Shown in pieces: positions 16,801 through 24,317 of a DNA stretch of 64,000 nt. The number at the start of each line of letters is the position of its first letter. Position 1 is the first letter of the stretch. The DNA comes from UBA1479 sp002706405. GTDB lineage: Bacteria > Pseudomonadota > Alphaproteobacteria > Rhodospirillales > Casp-alpha2. The stretch covers positions 1 to 64,000 of the forward strand of contig CAXATO010000003.1 of NCBI GenBank assembly GCA_963972255.1, given 5' to 3'. Made by a program: the position numbers and the translations under genes. Under the pieces are notes generated by a model. It worked only from the letters and a program-made list of their open reading frames with translations. It made no database searches and was not told the DNA's origin.

Positions 16801-17217
16801 TTGGCGGCGGGATGGGGAAGTGCGCAAAAAGGTGGCATCGTCATGCCGGGACGAGGAAAGGCCATTTCCCGTGAGTATACGCCGACGGAGGTTGCGGCCT
16901 TTGGCGCGGGCAGTGGCCCGCTTGGCATGACGCCGTCGCAAATTATCGATCTTTTGGGCGGCGAGACTTTGGATATCTACCTCAATGCGGACGCCTATTG
17001 GCGGAACGTTCCCGAGAAGGTATGGACCTACAAGCTGGGTGGGTATCAAGTCATCAAGAAGTGGCTCAGCTACCGGGAAAAGGACATTCTCGGCCGTCCG
17101 CTCAAACCGGAGGAAGTGCAGGAGGTCACCAACATGATCCGCCGGATTGCTGCGATCTTGCTTCTGACTCCATCCCTTGATGACAACTATGCAAAAGCCA
17201 AGGCTGCCGTCCTGTAA
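13843..17217 (+). CDS. Single-polypeptide restriction-modification enzyme (type IIG/ISP-like), no helicase
   Basis: A 1124-residue protein. An N-terminal PD-(D/E)xK-type nuclease is suggested by GHPDFGMY (Asp64) and GVIEVKG (Glu90, Lys92). The N6-adenine methylase has SAM motif ILDPCTGTGSYL (~387) and catalytic NPPY (Asn512 in LGNPPYNGFAG). The C-terminal ~450 residues would be the target-recognition domain of the type ISP class. The SF2 helicase of true type ISP enzymes is missing. The start is TTG; no ATG fits. DNA at 15,840-16,480 is clearly more AT-rich than the rest, suggesting exchange of the specificity region. It stands alone, without separate specificity or methylase genes. Confidence 0.88.
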   Translation: MKKLEQAVEEYFARLQALKSTGAATSETTYYSALEGLLNFIGKDLKPKVFCVSQLANQGAGHPDFGMYTANQCQKGEPKPGQKPERGVIEVKGTSDDTWLTADTGQISKYWGAYRLVLVTNYRDFLLVGENAAGHATKLESFRLANTESEFWSRTLTARKYAQEVGQSFGEYLKRALTQSVSLREPRDVAWFLASYARDALGRVEEKGDVPALKSVRTALEEALGVHFTGDKGAHFFQSTLVQTLFYGVFSAWVLWSRQVPPPTGAFDWRSAVWHLRVPMLQALFQQVSDPTKLKALDLVELLDWAGAALNRIDRKEFFSRFKDAEAVQYFYEPFLEAFDPALRKELGVWYTPPEVVTYMVARVDKALKDDLGIADGLAADNVYILDPCTGTGSYLAETLRKISSNLEDKGLGALKGPMVKKAATERVFGFEIMPAPFVVAHLQIGLVLQSLQAPLTDDGTERAGVYLTNALTGWEPTEKEKQHVAFPEMEEERDRANEVKREKPILVILGNPPYNGFAGMAMEEERSLSDAYRTVKKVRKPEGQGLNDLYVRFFRMAERRIAEKTGQGIICFISNYSWLDGLSFTGMRERYLEVFDAIRIDSLNGDAYRTGKVAPDGTPDPSIFSTDHNREGIQVGTAITTLVRKQESTPCNEVEVRNLWGQKKHQILLDSAGVSAEKLYEGVEPSMALGLPYLAAAVSTSYFDWPSLSELLPASFPGVKTSRDEFLVDVDEQALQNRIIDYFDASIPDDVIREKYPSILNNAGRFDGPAIRMKLKARGIAPGNFVRYLYRPLDARWLYWEPDTKLLDEKRSEYFSHIFEGNFWIEAREKQTKEDFNRGTVTSVLADNFGSGLSTFFPAYLRETHSNGDNGLVEKRPNLLKSVEDKLSEIGLGVEDLFHHIVSVLHSPMYRAENAGALRMDWPRVPFPEKPAVLTASAELGRQLAALMEPEKPVSGVTIGVRAELKALGVPSKVGGGDLAANDFALAAGWGSAQKGGIVMPGRGKAISREYTPTEVAAFGAGSGPLGMTPSQIIDLLGGETLDIYLNADAYWRNVPEKVWTYKLGGYQVIKKWLSYREKDILGRPLKPEEVQEVTNMIRRIAAILLLTPSLDDNYAKAKAAVL

Positions 17218-17237
17218 CGGATGCCCCTTCCTTCCCC

Positions 17238-17861
17238 TCAATACTCCCGCCCCGGCCGCGGCCGGTAGGTGGGCACGGACAGGCCGCGGGTGATGCCCAT
17301 GGCGCGGAGCGCGAATCCCGCCGTGAATCCCAGGGCGACGGCGGCCTCGCGCGGAACGTCGAGGCCGGCGAGGGCGACATAGACCGTGGCCGCCAGGACG
17401 GCGCAGGTGGCATAGACTTCTTTCCCCAGGATCAGCGGTGTTTCCTGACAGACCACGTCGCGGATCAGGCCGCCAAAGGTCGCCGTCATCATGCCCATGA
17501 TGATGGCGATCAGCGGGTTGGCCCCGGTCTGAAGCGCCAGTTCGGCCCCCATGACGCCGTACAGCGCGATGCCCAGGCCGTCGGCCCAGAGCAGCAGGGC
17601 GTAACGGCGCTGAATGATATGGGCGGTGAAAAACAGGACCGTCGCGACGGTGAGGCAAATGATGATCGGCTTGGGATCGGCGATCCAGAACACGTCGCGG
17701 CCCAGCAGCAGGTCGCGCAGGGTGCCGCCGCCGACGCCGGTCAGGCAGGCCATGAGGCCGAAGCCGACAAGGTCCATTTCCTTGCGGCTGGCGACCAGCG
17801 CACCCGACGCGGCGAACACGCCGACGGCAAGCAGATCGAGAATGGAAAGGACGGATTGCAT
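17238..17861 (-). CDS. TRIC/UPF0126 family membrane channel (YadS-like)
   Basis: A 207-residue membrane protein with seven hydrophobic helices and two copies of the UPF0126 repeat. Landmarks are ACLTGVGGGTLRDLLLGR and its second-half counterpart MMTATFGGLIRDVVCQE. These glycine-rich motifs line the pore of prokaryotic trimeric intracellular cation (TRIC) channels. The physiological role in bacteria is uncertain. The C-terminus is a short basic tail. It is convergent with the restriction-modification gene, 20 bp apart. Confidence 0.9.
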   Translation of the reverse strand: MQSVLSILDLLAVGVFAASGALVASRKEMDLVGFGLMACLTGVGGGTLRDLLLGRDVFWIADPKPIIICLTVATVLFFTAHIIQRRYALLLWADGLGIALYGVMGAELALQTGANPLIAIIMGMMTATFGGLIRDVVCQETPLILGKEVYATCAVLAATVYVALAGLDVPREAAVALGFTAGFALRAMGITRGLSVPTYRPRPGREY

Positions 17862-18074
17862 GCCTCGACTGTCGCGGATTCCCGCCGCCGCCGCAACCTC
17901 AAGAACGGCCGGAAATGGCCGCCATCTGTGGGGAATCGTCAGAGAACATCAAATGTCTATAAAGTTAACGGTATATAAAAATAAAATAAAAACCATATGT
18001 GTATTGAAATATGAATTACCAAATACCATATGATTAAAACGGATATATTTCCGATTTATCAAGGGAGTCAATCA

Positions 18075-18200
18075 ATGTCCTTCAAGGATTTTTCAACGGG
18101 CAATAAGCCTGCGAAACCCGCCGCCGCTGCCGATAAGGCTGCCGCTGCCGCTGCCAAGCCCGACGCCAAGCCCGCGGCGGAGACACCCGCCAGCAAGTGA
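18075..18200 (+). CDS. 41-residue Ala/Lys-rich small protein
   Basis: Starts MSFKDFSTGNKPAKP and is then almost only Ala, Lys, Pro and Asp; predicted disordered. It is too short for ordinary ORF calling, but has a strong ribosome site (AAGGGAG, 8 nt spacing) and sits behind a very AT-rich promoter-like stretch (17,960-18,060). It is the first of a run of small genes on this strand. Function unknown; the composition is histone-H1-like or chaperone-like, but this is weak evidence. Confidence 0.6.
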   Translation: MSFKDFSTGNKPAKPAAAADKAAAAAAKPDAKPAAETPASK

Positions 18201-18296
18201 CTCTGCCTGCAGAGGGCAAGAGGAAACAGGCCGTTTTTCGCCGGTACTGCGGAAAGATTAATGGCGGGCAGTGAAATGTCCGCCAGGAGGCCAACA

Positions 18297-18683
18297 ATGA
18301 CAACTCGAACAACCGAAAAGACGGTGACCTTCGCGCACCCGTTCGTTCTGGGCGGCTTTGACGAAGTGCTGCCGGCCGGAGACTACAGGGTCGAAACGGA
18401 TGAAGAGCTCGTGCAGTCCCTGTCGTTCCCGGTGTTTCACCGGCTGCGCAGCGTGATCTACCTGCAGCGCGGGATCAACGCCCAGCGGAACGCCCGCGTT
18501 CTGACGATCGACCCCAGTGAGCTTGATGCGGCCATCGCCCGTGATCAAGCGGCGGCAGAGGGGAAGGCGCAGCACCCGTCGCAGGTAAAAAAGGACCGCG
18601 TGGCCATCGCGCGGGGCGAGAATGAGGGTATGGCGCTGAAAGTGCCGCCGGAAACCGGCCCAGCCCCTGTTGAGACCAGCTGA
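18297..18683 (+). CDS. Conserved hypothetical protein, 128 residues
   Basis: The start at 18297 is chosen for the strong CAGGAGG site; the frame is open 36 bp further upstream. The N-terminal half reads as a small beta-rich domain (TVTFAHPFVLGGFDEVLPAG ... YRVETDEE). The C-terminal ~45 residues are charged and Pro/Glu-rich. There is no signal peptide or membrane helix. Its stop overlaps the next start (TGATG), so the two are co-translated. No function recognised. Confidence 0.75.
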   Translation: MTTRTTEKTVTFAHPFVLGGFDEVLPAGDYRVETDEELVQSLSFPVFHRLRSVIYLQRGINAQRNARVLTIDPSELDAAIARDQAAAEGKAQHPSQVKKDRVAIARGENEGMALKVPPETGPAPVETS

Positions 18684-18883
18684 TGACCACCGACCAGGAT
18701 GGCCGGGACCGCTCGGCGCGGGGGGCGGCCCTGGAAGATCATTTGCGCCATCCGGACGATGCGACCGTGACGGTAACCGCGCCGAAAGCGCCGCCGCCGG
18801 AGAAGTCGTTGTACCAGCTGTCGTCGGAATTGAAGGACCTGATCCGCGGCGACCGCATCTTTCGGGCGGGCGTAAAGCGCTGA
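18683..18883 (+). CDS. Small hypothetical protein, 66 residues
   Basis: Coupled to the preceding gene by TGATG. The sequence is polar and acidic in the first half (TTDQDGRDRSARGAALEDHL). A helix-forming segment follows (EKSLYQLSSELKDLIRGDRI) and the end is basic. No family recognised. Translational coupling is the main support. Confidence 0.6.
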   Translation: MTTDQDGRDRSARGAALEDHLRHPDDATVTVTAPKAPPPEKSLYQLSSELKDLIRGDRIFRAGVKR

Positions 18884-18949
18884 CCTTTGGTCTTCGCGCC
18901 GCGCGCGCCCTTGAGGGCGCCCCCCCAATCCAACAGTCAAGGAGCCGTC

Positions 18950-19126
18950 ATGAAGAACGTGGATAAAAAGAAAGCACAGGAAGCCGAGTTCATTTCCGAA
19001 GCCGAGGAAATGGCTGCCCATGGCATCACCAAAACGACCATCGAATACTACTGCATCGGAAAGTACCGCTACACCAACCTGGAAGGGGCCGTCGCCCAGG
19101 CGCAGCGCACGGCGCGCGAAGCGTAG
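18950..19126 (+). CDS. Small conserved hypothetical protein, 58 residues
   Basis: Begins MKNVDKKKAQEAEF after a good AAGGAG site; the upstream extension of the frame is discarded. The centre reads MAAHGITKTTIEYYCIGKY, followed by RYTNLEGAVAQAQRTAREA, a pattern of a small alpha/beta protein. It is 14 bp before the DUF1488 gene. Function unknown. Confidence 0.7.
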   Translation: MKNVDKKKAQEAEFISEAEEMAAHGITKTTIEYYCIGKYRYTNLEGAVAQAQRTAREA

Positions 19127-19140
19127 GAGGCGCGGCGCGG

Positions 19141-19410
19141 ATGACCCTCAATTTTCCCAACGTCAGCCGCAGCTTCGAGGCCAAGCGGAACCGAGTGCGG
19201 TTCTGGGGCTATGACAGCGCCCTGGAGATCACCTTTTTCATCGAGGGCAGCCTGCTGGCCAAGCTTTCTCCCGGTTGCGGGAAAGGCGAGGCTGGCCTTC
19301 TCAAGGCCTTCGATGCCATGATTGAGCCCATTCACGGCGCCGCGCGGAAAGCCTACGAAAGCGGCCGCACGCGGTCCGACATTCACGTCCTGGCGGAAGG
19401 GCAGTTTTGA
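19141..19410 (+). CDS. DUF1488 family protein
   Basis: An 89-residue cytoplasmic protein. The pattern LNFPNVSRSFEAKRNRVRFW followed by GYDSALEITFFIE is typical of DUF1488, a small proteobacterial family of unknown function. The C-terminus has an Ala-rich helix. It is part of the same-strand small-gene run. The ribosome site is GTAGGAGGCG. Confidence 0.8.
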   Translation: MTLNFPNVSRSFEAKRNRVRFWGYDSALEITFFIEGSLLAKLSPGCGKGEAGLLKAFDAMIEPIHGAARKAYESGRTRSDIHVLAEGQF

Positions 19411-19453
19411 TGACACCAAGCACGCGCCAAGCCGGGGCGGGAGGCGACCGACG

Positions 19454-20200
19454 ATGATCGATCCGTTGCTGTTCACCTCCCCGCGCCTGTTCACCTTTGA
19501 ACACCAGCGCCATCTGACCAATGCCAGCGGCTTTTTCTTCGCCCGTGACGACCGGCTGTTCCTGGTGACCAGCCGCCATGTGGTGCTCGACGAGCCCAGC
19601 GACCATTTCCCCAACCGGATCGAGATCGAGATTCACACCAACGCGGGGAACCTCGCGGAATCGACCGGTCTGTCGATCCTGTTGTACGAGGACGGCAAAA
19701 GCGTCTGGCGCGACGGCGCCGACGGCAAGGGCGTCGTCGACATCGCGGTCGTCGAGATCGACCGGGCGGCGCTGCCCCAAACGGCCGTCATTCAGGCCTT
19801 CACGCCGGATCACCTGGTCGGCTCGGACGAGCATGTGGAGATCGGCAGTTCCCTGCTGGTGGTGGGCTTCCCCTTGGGGTTCCATGATACGCTGCACCAT
19901 CTGCCGGTGGTGCGACAGGCGGTTGTCGCCTCGGCGTTCGGGCTGCGCTTTCAGGGCGAAGGCTATTTCCTGACCGATGCCCGGACCCATCGCGGCACCA
20001 GCGGTGCGCCGGTGGTGATGCGGGTCGGCGACGGCGAGGACGGCTTGGGCAATCTGCCCTGGAAACTGTTGGGCGTTCATTCGGCCCGGCTCGATATCGG
20101 CACGCGCGATCTCAAACTGGACGAAGCCCTGGGCCTCAACTGCGCCTGGTACGCCGATATCCTGATGACCCTGACGGAACCGAAGGCCGAACCGGCCTGA
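19454..20200 (+). CDS. Trypsin-like serine protease without signal peptide
   Basis: A 248-residue protein with a chymotrypsin-fold catalytic triad: His42 in LVTSRHVV, Asp96 in VDIAVVEID, and Ser183 in HRGTSGAPV. It has no export signal and no PDZ domain, so it appears to be a cytoplasmic or host-specific trypsin-like peptidase rather than a DegP homologue. The start at 19454 follows GGGAGGCG; the longer upstream frame overlaps the DUF1488 gene and is rejected. It lies directly upstream of the exported Cys-repeat protein. Confidence 0.83.
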   Translation: MIDPLLFTSPRLFTFEHQRHLTNASGFFFARDDRLFLVTSRHVVLDEPSDHFPNRIEIEIHTNAGNLAESTGLSILLYEDGKSVWRDGADGKGVVDIAVVEIDRAALPQTAVIQAFTPDHLVGSDEHVEIGSSLLVVGFPLGFHDTLHHLPVVRQAVVASAFGLRFQGEGYFLTDARTHRGTSGAPVVMRVGDGEDGLGNLPWKLLGVHSARLDIGTRDLKLDEALGLNCAWYADILMTLTEPKAEPA

Positions 20201-20257
20201 TCCGTTCCAACAAAAACCGCCGGATCTGTTCCGGCGGCCAATGAAAGCGATTCAAAG

Positions 20258-20941
20258 ATGTTCCCCGTTCTTTCCGCCATGCGGCCCTGTGCCCTGGTTC
20301 TGATCCTGCTCGCGGCCGTATTTTCGGTCTCGGCACCCCTGTCCGCCCAATCGACGGCGGCCCCCTTGCCGTCCAACGCCCATGGCGACGGCATGGGCCG
20401 GGGATGGGAATGCGACGAGGGCTTTCGCAAGATCGACGGCGAATGCGCCGCCGTCTCGGTCCCGGCGAATGCCTTCATCACCAATGTGTCCTACGGCCGG
20501 GGCTGGGAATGCGTGCGCGGCTATGTGGAGAAGGGTGAAACCTGCGTCGCCGTCGTGCTGCCGGAAAATTCCTTTCTCAGCTCCTACGGCGATACCTGGG
20601 AATGCCGGCGAACCTTTCGCCGGCAAGACGAGGCCTGTGTCGAGATCAAGGTGCCCAAGAACGGCTACCTGACCAACGCCAGCCATGGCGCCGGCTGGGA
20701 GTGCGAGCGCGGCTACCGCGAAGTCGCGGGGGCCTGCGTTGCCGTCAACGTCCCGAAGAACGCCTATTTCGTGGATTCATCCTACGGCGAAGGCTGGAAA
20801 TGCGAGCGCGGCTATCATATCGAGAACGGCGCCTGCGCCGAGGTTCGGGTGCCGCAAAACGCCCACCTCGACCGCACGGGCAACGACTGGGAATGCAACC
20901 CGCCCCTGACGCGGCAGATGAATATCTGCCTGCAGCCCTAA
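20258..20941 (+). CDS. Exported protein of six WxC cysteine repeats
   Basis: A 227-residue protein with a Sec signal peptide (about residues 1-30, cleavage near LSA-QS). The mature part is six units of 31-33 residues, each starting GxxWxC. Trp falls at 50, 83, 114, 147, 180 and 211, and in every unit the two cysteines are exactly 11 positions apart (52/63, 85/96, 116/127, 149/160, 182/193, 213/224). One disulfide per unit is a natural inference. Units share a (V/L)PxN stretch. The last unit is truncated. An in-frame ATG at residue 8 is an alternative start. Function unknown; probably a periplasmic or surface binding protein. Confidence 0.8.
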   Translation: MFPVLSAMRPCALVLILLAAVFSVSAPLSAQSTAAPLPSNAHGDGMGRGWECDEGFRKIDGECAAVSVPANAFITNVSYGRGWECVRGYVEKGETCVAVVLPENSFLSSYGDTWECRRTFRRQDEACVEIKVPKNGYLTNASHGAGWECERGYREVAGACVAVNVPKNAYFVDSSYGEGWKCERGYHIENGACAEVRVPQNAHLDRTGNDWECNPPLTRQMNICLQP

Positions 20942-20968
20942 CGGGGGCAAAGGCCGCGGTCCGCGGGC

Positions 20969-21670
20969 CTATTCCGCCGCCTGGGCGCCGCTCTTGAGAC
21001 TCCAGGCCAGCGCGCCCCGGCGTTGCAGGTTTTCATCGAACGCTTCGGGAAACTCGGGCGGGACGGAGCCGGTCACCGCGTCCGTGGCCAACAGGGCATC
21101 GACCCAGGCCGCGACCAGCGGGAAATCGTCCAGCAGCCCCGTCTTCAGATGGTCCTCGCACAGCATGAAGCGCTGGAAGAACGGCGCGTAGGCGGCGTCG
21201 ACCAGGCACATATCGGGGCCGTTGAAGAACGGTCCGTCGTTGCCCCGTTCCTTGGCGATGGCGTCTTCCAGACGGCTGACCCGCTGGCGCGCCGTCTCCA
21301 GGGCTCCCGGCAGGTCGTCGGCAGAGGCGCAGTAGCTCAGGTTGTTCAGCCCCGGGCCCCAGGCGAAGGTCGGCAGGAAGTCCGTCCAGGCCCGGTTCTT
21401 GGCCCGCTTGATGGGATCGGCCGGATGCAGGCGGGGTTCGAACACCTCGTCCAGGTACTCGGCGATGGCGTTGGATTCGAACAGCACCTCGCCGTCGACC
21501 TTGAGCACCGGCACCTTGCCGTGGGGCGAAAGCGCCAGGAACCAGTCGGGCTTTTCCCGCAGGTTTACATAGGTGACGTCGAAATCCACGCCCTTGGCGC
21601 GCAGCATGATGACGGCCCGCTGTACCCAGGGGCAGGTGACGGCGCTGATCAGGTGGAACGTTTCCGGCAT
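20969..21670 (-). CDS. Glutathione S-transferase family protein
   Basis: A 233-residue cytosolic GST-like enzyme. The thioredoxin-fold N-terminus carries SAVTCPWVQRAVIMLRAKGV (catalytic Cys/Ser position), the cis-Pro KVPVLK and the glutathione-binding FESNAIAEYLDE. The helical C-terminal domain follows. The CPW motif places it nearer the omega/DHAR-like group. It could detoxify electrophiles or act in dehalogenation; the substrate is unknown. It is followed 40 bp away by the binding-protein gene on the same strand. Confidence 0.9.
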   Translation of the reverse strand: MPETFHLISAVTCPWVQRAVIMLRAKGVDFDVTYVNLREKPDWFLALSPHGKVPVLKVDGEVLFESNAIAEYLDEVFEPRLHPADPIKRAKNRAWTDFLPTFAWGPGLNNLSYCASADDLPGALETARQRVSRLEDAIAKERGNDGPFFNGPDMCLVDAAYAPFFQRFMLCEDHLKTGLLDDFPLVAAWVDALLATDAVTGSVPPEFPEAFDENLQRRGALAWSLKSGAQAAE

Positions 21671-21714
21671 GGCGTCGTCTCCTTATCCCGGGGGCGGGGG
21701 TCAATCGGACCGCA

Positions 21715-22605
21715 TCAATCCGTTTCGGGCGGCAGGCAGCACACCGCTTCGTAGGGATAGCGTTCCTTCAGCGTGCCGAAGTGTTCGAACACGTCCTGGG
21801 TGACCTCGTAGGCCGCCTTGGTGATTTCCACGTGGGGCGTCCAGCAGCCGAGCTTCTGGTAGGTCGCGATGCAGTCGGCCAGCACGTCCTCGTCGATCTT
21901 GGGGAAGTATGAGCTTTCCGCCTTGGCGATCTCGGCGGCCGGGGTCTCGTTCATGTAAACGCGGGTTTTCTTGTAGGCGCGCATGAAGGCCTTGGCCATG
22001 TCTGACGCCAGCCATTCCGGCGTGGCGCAGAGCGATGAAAAGCCGTTGGGGCCGATCTGCGGGCCGACCTGGGCGACGACATGGCCGACGCCGTCCTTTT
22101 CCAGCTGCTGCGGGAACGGGCCCTGCTGCTGCACATAGTCGCCGAGACCGTCGCGGAACGCCTTGTCGATGTCGGCTGCCCCGCCCGGCGTGATCAGGTT
22201 GATTTTCGAGAAATCGATGCCCGCCTTGTGACAGGCATACATGAACATGGCGCGCGGCTGACCGCCGCCGAAGCAGACCAGTTCGGCGCCCTCCAGCTTC
22301 TTCCAGGTGAAGTCGGGATCGGCCTCGCGACCGGCGACGAAAAAGCCGTCCATTTCGTTGATCTGGGCGAAGTGTTTGACCTTGGGCGTTTCGCCCTTGC
22401 CGAGCGTCGTGAAACCCTGGGACAGCGCCGATTGCGCGACATGGGCGGTGCCGTCCACCACCGCGTCGATCGCCGACTTGCCCGGCGGGGCCACGGACCA
22501 ATCGGGCTCAAGCCCCTCGGCCTGCAAAAAGCCGCCGGACATGGTGGAAATGAGCGGCGAATAGAACGCCGAAAACAGGGTGAATTGGATGTGGATCTTG
22601 GTCAT
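21715..22605 (-). CDS. NMT1/THI5-like substrate-binding protein, no signal peptide
   Basis: A 296-residue protein of the NMT1/THI5/SsuA-type binding fold. Recognisable are the N-terminal FSAFYSPLISTMSGGFLQAEGL and VDGTAHVAQSALSQGF. The protein begins directly at the binding domain (MTKIHIQFTLFSAF) with no export signal, and no permease or ATPase gene is nearby. It may therefore be a cytoplasmic ligand-binding or THI5-like enzyme rather than a transporter subunit. It contains many cysteines near the C-terminus (CWTPH, CCLPPETD). Confidence 0.75.
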   Translation of the reverse strand: MTKIHIQFTLFSAFYSPLISTMSGGFLQAEGLEPDWSVAPPGKSAIDAVVDGTAHVAQSALSQGFTTLGKGETPKVKHFAQINEMDGFFVAGREADPDFTWKKLEGAELVCFGGGQPRAMFMYACHKAGIDFSKINLITPGGAADIDKAFRDGLGDYVQQQGPFPQQLEKDGVGHVVAQVGPQIGPNGFSSLCATPEWLASDMAKAFMRAYKKTRVYMNETPAAEIAKAESSYFPKIDEDVLADCIATYQKLGCWTPHVEITKAAYEVTQDVFEHFGTLKERYPYEAVCCLPPETD

Positions 22606-22717
22606 GGTCTCCCCCCTTAGGGAACAGAAATTGATTGATTGATACCGTTGGTCCAGCAGCCTAACGGTTAACGCCCGGAGGTCAAGGACGGGGCGCGATG
22701 CGGCCCGGTGCCAGCGT

Positions 22718-24214
22718 TCAGGCCGTTCCGGCGCCGAGCGGCGGCTGGTTCCCGCCGGCCGGTTTCAGAGGAAAGCAGGCCGTGACCAAGGTGCCCTTGC
22801 CCGCCGTGCTGTCGATGGTCAGCGTGCCGCCGTGGGCTTCGGTCAGGGATTTGACGATGGACAGGCCGAGCCCGGTTCCCGTTTGCGACAGATGCGGGTT
22901 GGAATGGCTGCGGGTGAACGGTTCGGTGACCGTTTCCAGGGCCCCCTCCGGGATGCCGATTCCCGTGTCCTCGACCGTAAGCGCCAGGATATCGCCGCTG
23001 CGGGTCACGCCGATGGTCACGTGGCCGGCAGGGTCCGTGAACTTGACGGCATTGGACACCAGGTTAAGGACGACCTGGACCACCGCGCGGCGGTCCGCGG
23101 TCAGCGGCGGCATGTCGTTCGTCAGGTTGACCTTGACGTTGATGGCTTTCTCTTCGGCCATGGTCGCAAAGGTGCGCACGCAGTCCTCGATCACGTCGCC
23201 AAGGTCGACGGGTTCCAAGACCAGAAGCCGCTTGCCGGCCTCGATGGTCGAGATGTCGAGCACGTCGTTGACCAGGGCCAGCATCAGTTCGCCGGAATCG
23301 CGGATATTGTCGGCATAGCCTTTGTACCGCTTGTCGCCGAGCGGCCCGAAGATCTCGTTGCCGAGAAGTTGGCTGAACCCCAGGATGGCGTTCAGCGGCG
23401 TGCGGAATTCATGGCTCATGGTGGCGAGGAATTGGGATTTGGCGCGGTTGGCATCGATGGCGCTTTCCGTCGCCTCGCGCAGCGACTGTTCGGCGGCCTT
23501 GCGCGCCGAGATGTCCTGGATGAACGAGACGTAGTTGAGAATCTCGCCATCGTCGCCATGGATGATCGACGATGACACGCTGCCCCAGACCGTATGCCCG
23601 TCCTTGTGCAGGTAGCGTTTTTCCATGGTGATGACCTCGACCTCGCCCTTGGCCAGGCGACGGCGCTGTTCCAGGCTCTGTAACAGGTCGTCGGGGTGGG
23701 TCAGGGTCTCGTAGGGATTGTTCAGCAGTTCGGCCGCCGAATAACCGACCAGGTCGCAGAACGCGCTGTTGACCCGCACGCGGGTCGATCCGTCGGCCGC
23801 ATGCAGGACCATGCCCACGGCGGCGTTGTCGAACACGCTGCGCAACACGGCGTCCTTGCGCCGCAGTTCCTCCCCTTCGCGGAGTTCCCGGGGCAGCCAA
23901 TGGCGGATCAGCAGGACCAGAACCAGCACCCCCGCCGCGATGTTCACGCCCTTGGGAAACAGCAAAAGCGACGGATCGCCCAGGACGTCGGCCCAGCTTG
24001 CGGGCAGAATTCCCAAGCGCGAATTGTGGTAGGCGCCGAAATAGACGTTCTCGAGCACCGTGCGGAAGGCATCGATCGACAGGATGATCAGCAGCACCGC
24101 GATCCCGCCCCCCGCCAATTTGGATTGGCGCAGCTTGACCGCGTAAAGAATGAGGATGACCAACCACAGAACGGTCACCACCCAATAAGAAATTGGCGCA
24201 AAATACTCCAGCAT
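22718..24214 (-). CDS. PAS-domain membrane sensor histidine kinase
   Basis: A 498-residue kinase. Three or four N-terminal hydrophobic segments (~1-110) precede a PAS/PAC domain (~125-250, FDNAAVGMVLHAADG ... ISARKAAEQ). The HisKA has MSHEFRTPLNAILGFSQLLG and the HATPase has NLVSNAVKF, DTGIGIP and GTGLGLSI. No receiver or partner regulator is adjacent. ATG at 24214 is used, although GTG at 24256 would add 14 residues; neither has an ideal ribosome site. It is a close relative in layout of the neighbouring broken kinase. Confidence 0.9.
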   Translation of the reverse strand: MLEYFAPISYWVVTVLWLVILILYAVKLRQSKLAGGGIAVLLIILSIDAFRTVLENVYFGAYHNSRLGILPASWADVLGDPSLLLFPKGVNIAAGVLVLVLLIRHWLPRELREGEELRRKDAVLRSVFDNAAVGMVLHAADGSTRVRVNSAFCDLVGYSAAELLNNPYETLTHPDDLLQSLEQRRRLAKGEVEVITMEKRYLHKDGHTVWGSVSSSIIHGDDGEILNYVSFIQDISARKAAEQSLREATESAIDANRAKSQFLATMSHEFRTPLNAILGFSQLLGNEIFGPLGDKRYKGYADNIRDSGELMLALVNDVLDISTIEAGKRLLVLEPVDLGDVIEDCVRTFATMAEEKAINVKVNLTNDMPPLTADRRAVVQVVLNLVSNAVKFTDPAGHVTIGVTRSGDILALTVEDTGIGIPEGALETVTEPFTRSHSNPHLSQTGTGLGLSIVKSLTEAHGGTLTIDSTAGKGTLVTACFPLKPAGGNQPPLGAGTA

Positions 24215-24317
24215 CAGGTGGCCCGGATTAGTTCTCCCCTGGGGGAAGACTCCCACATTTGTCGGTAGGGTTGCAACCTTCCCGGCTGACTCGCGGATAT
24301 TAGAAAGGCGCTTTGGC

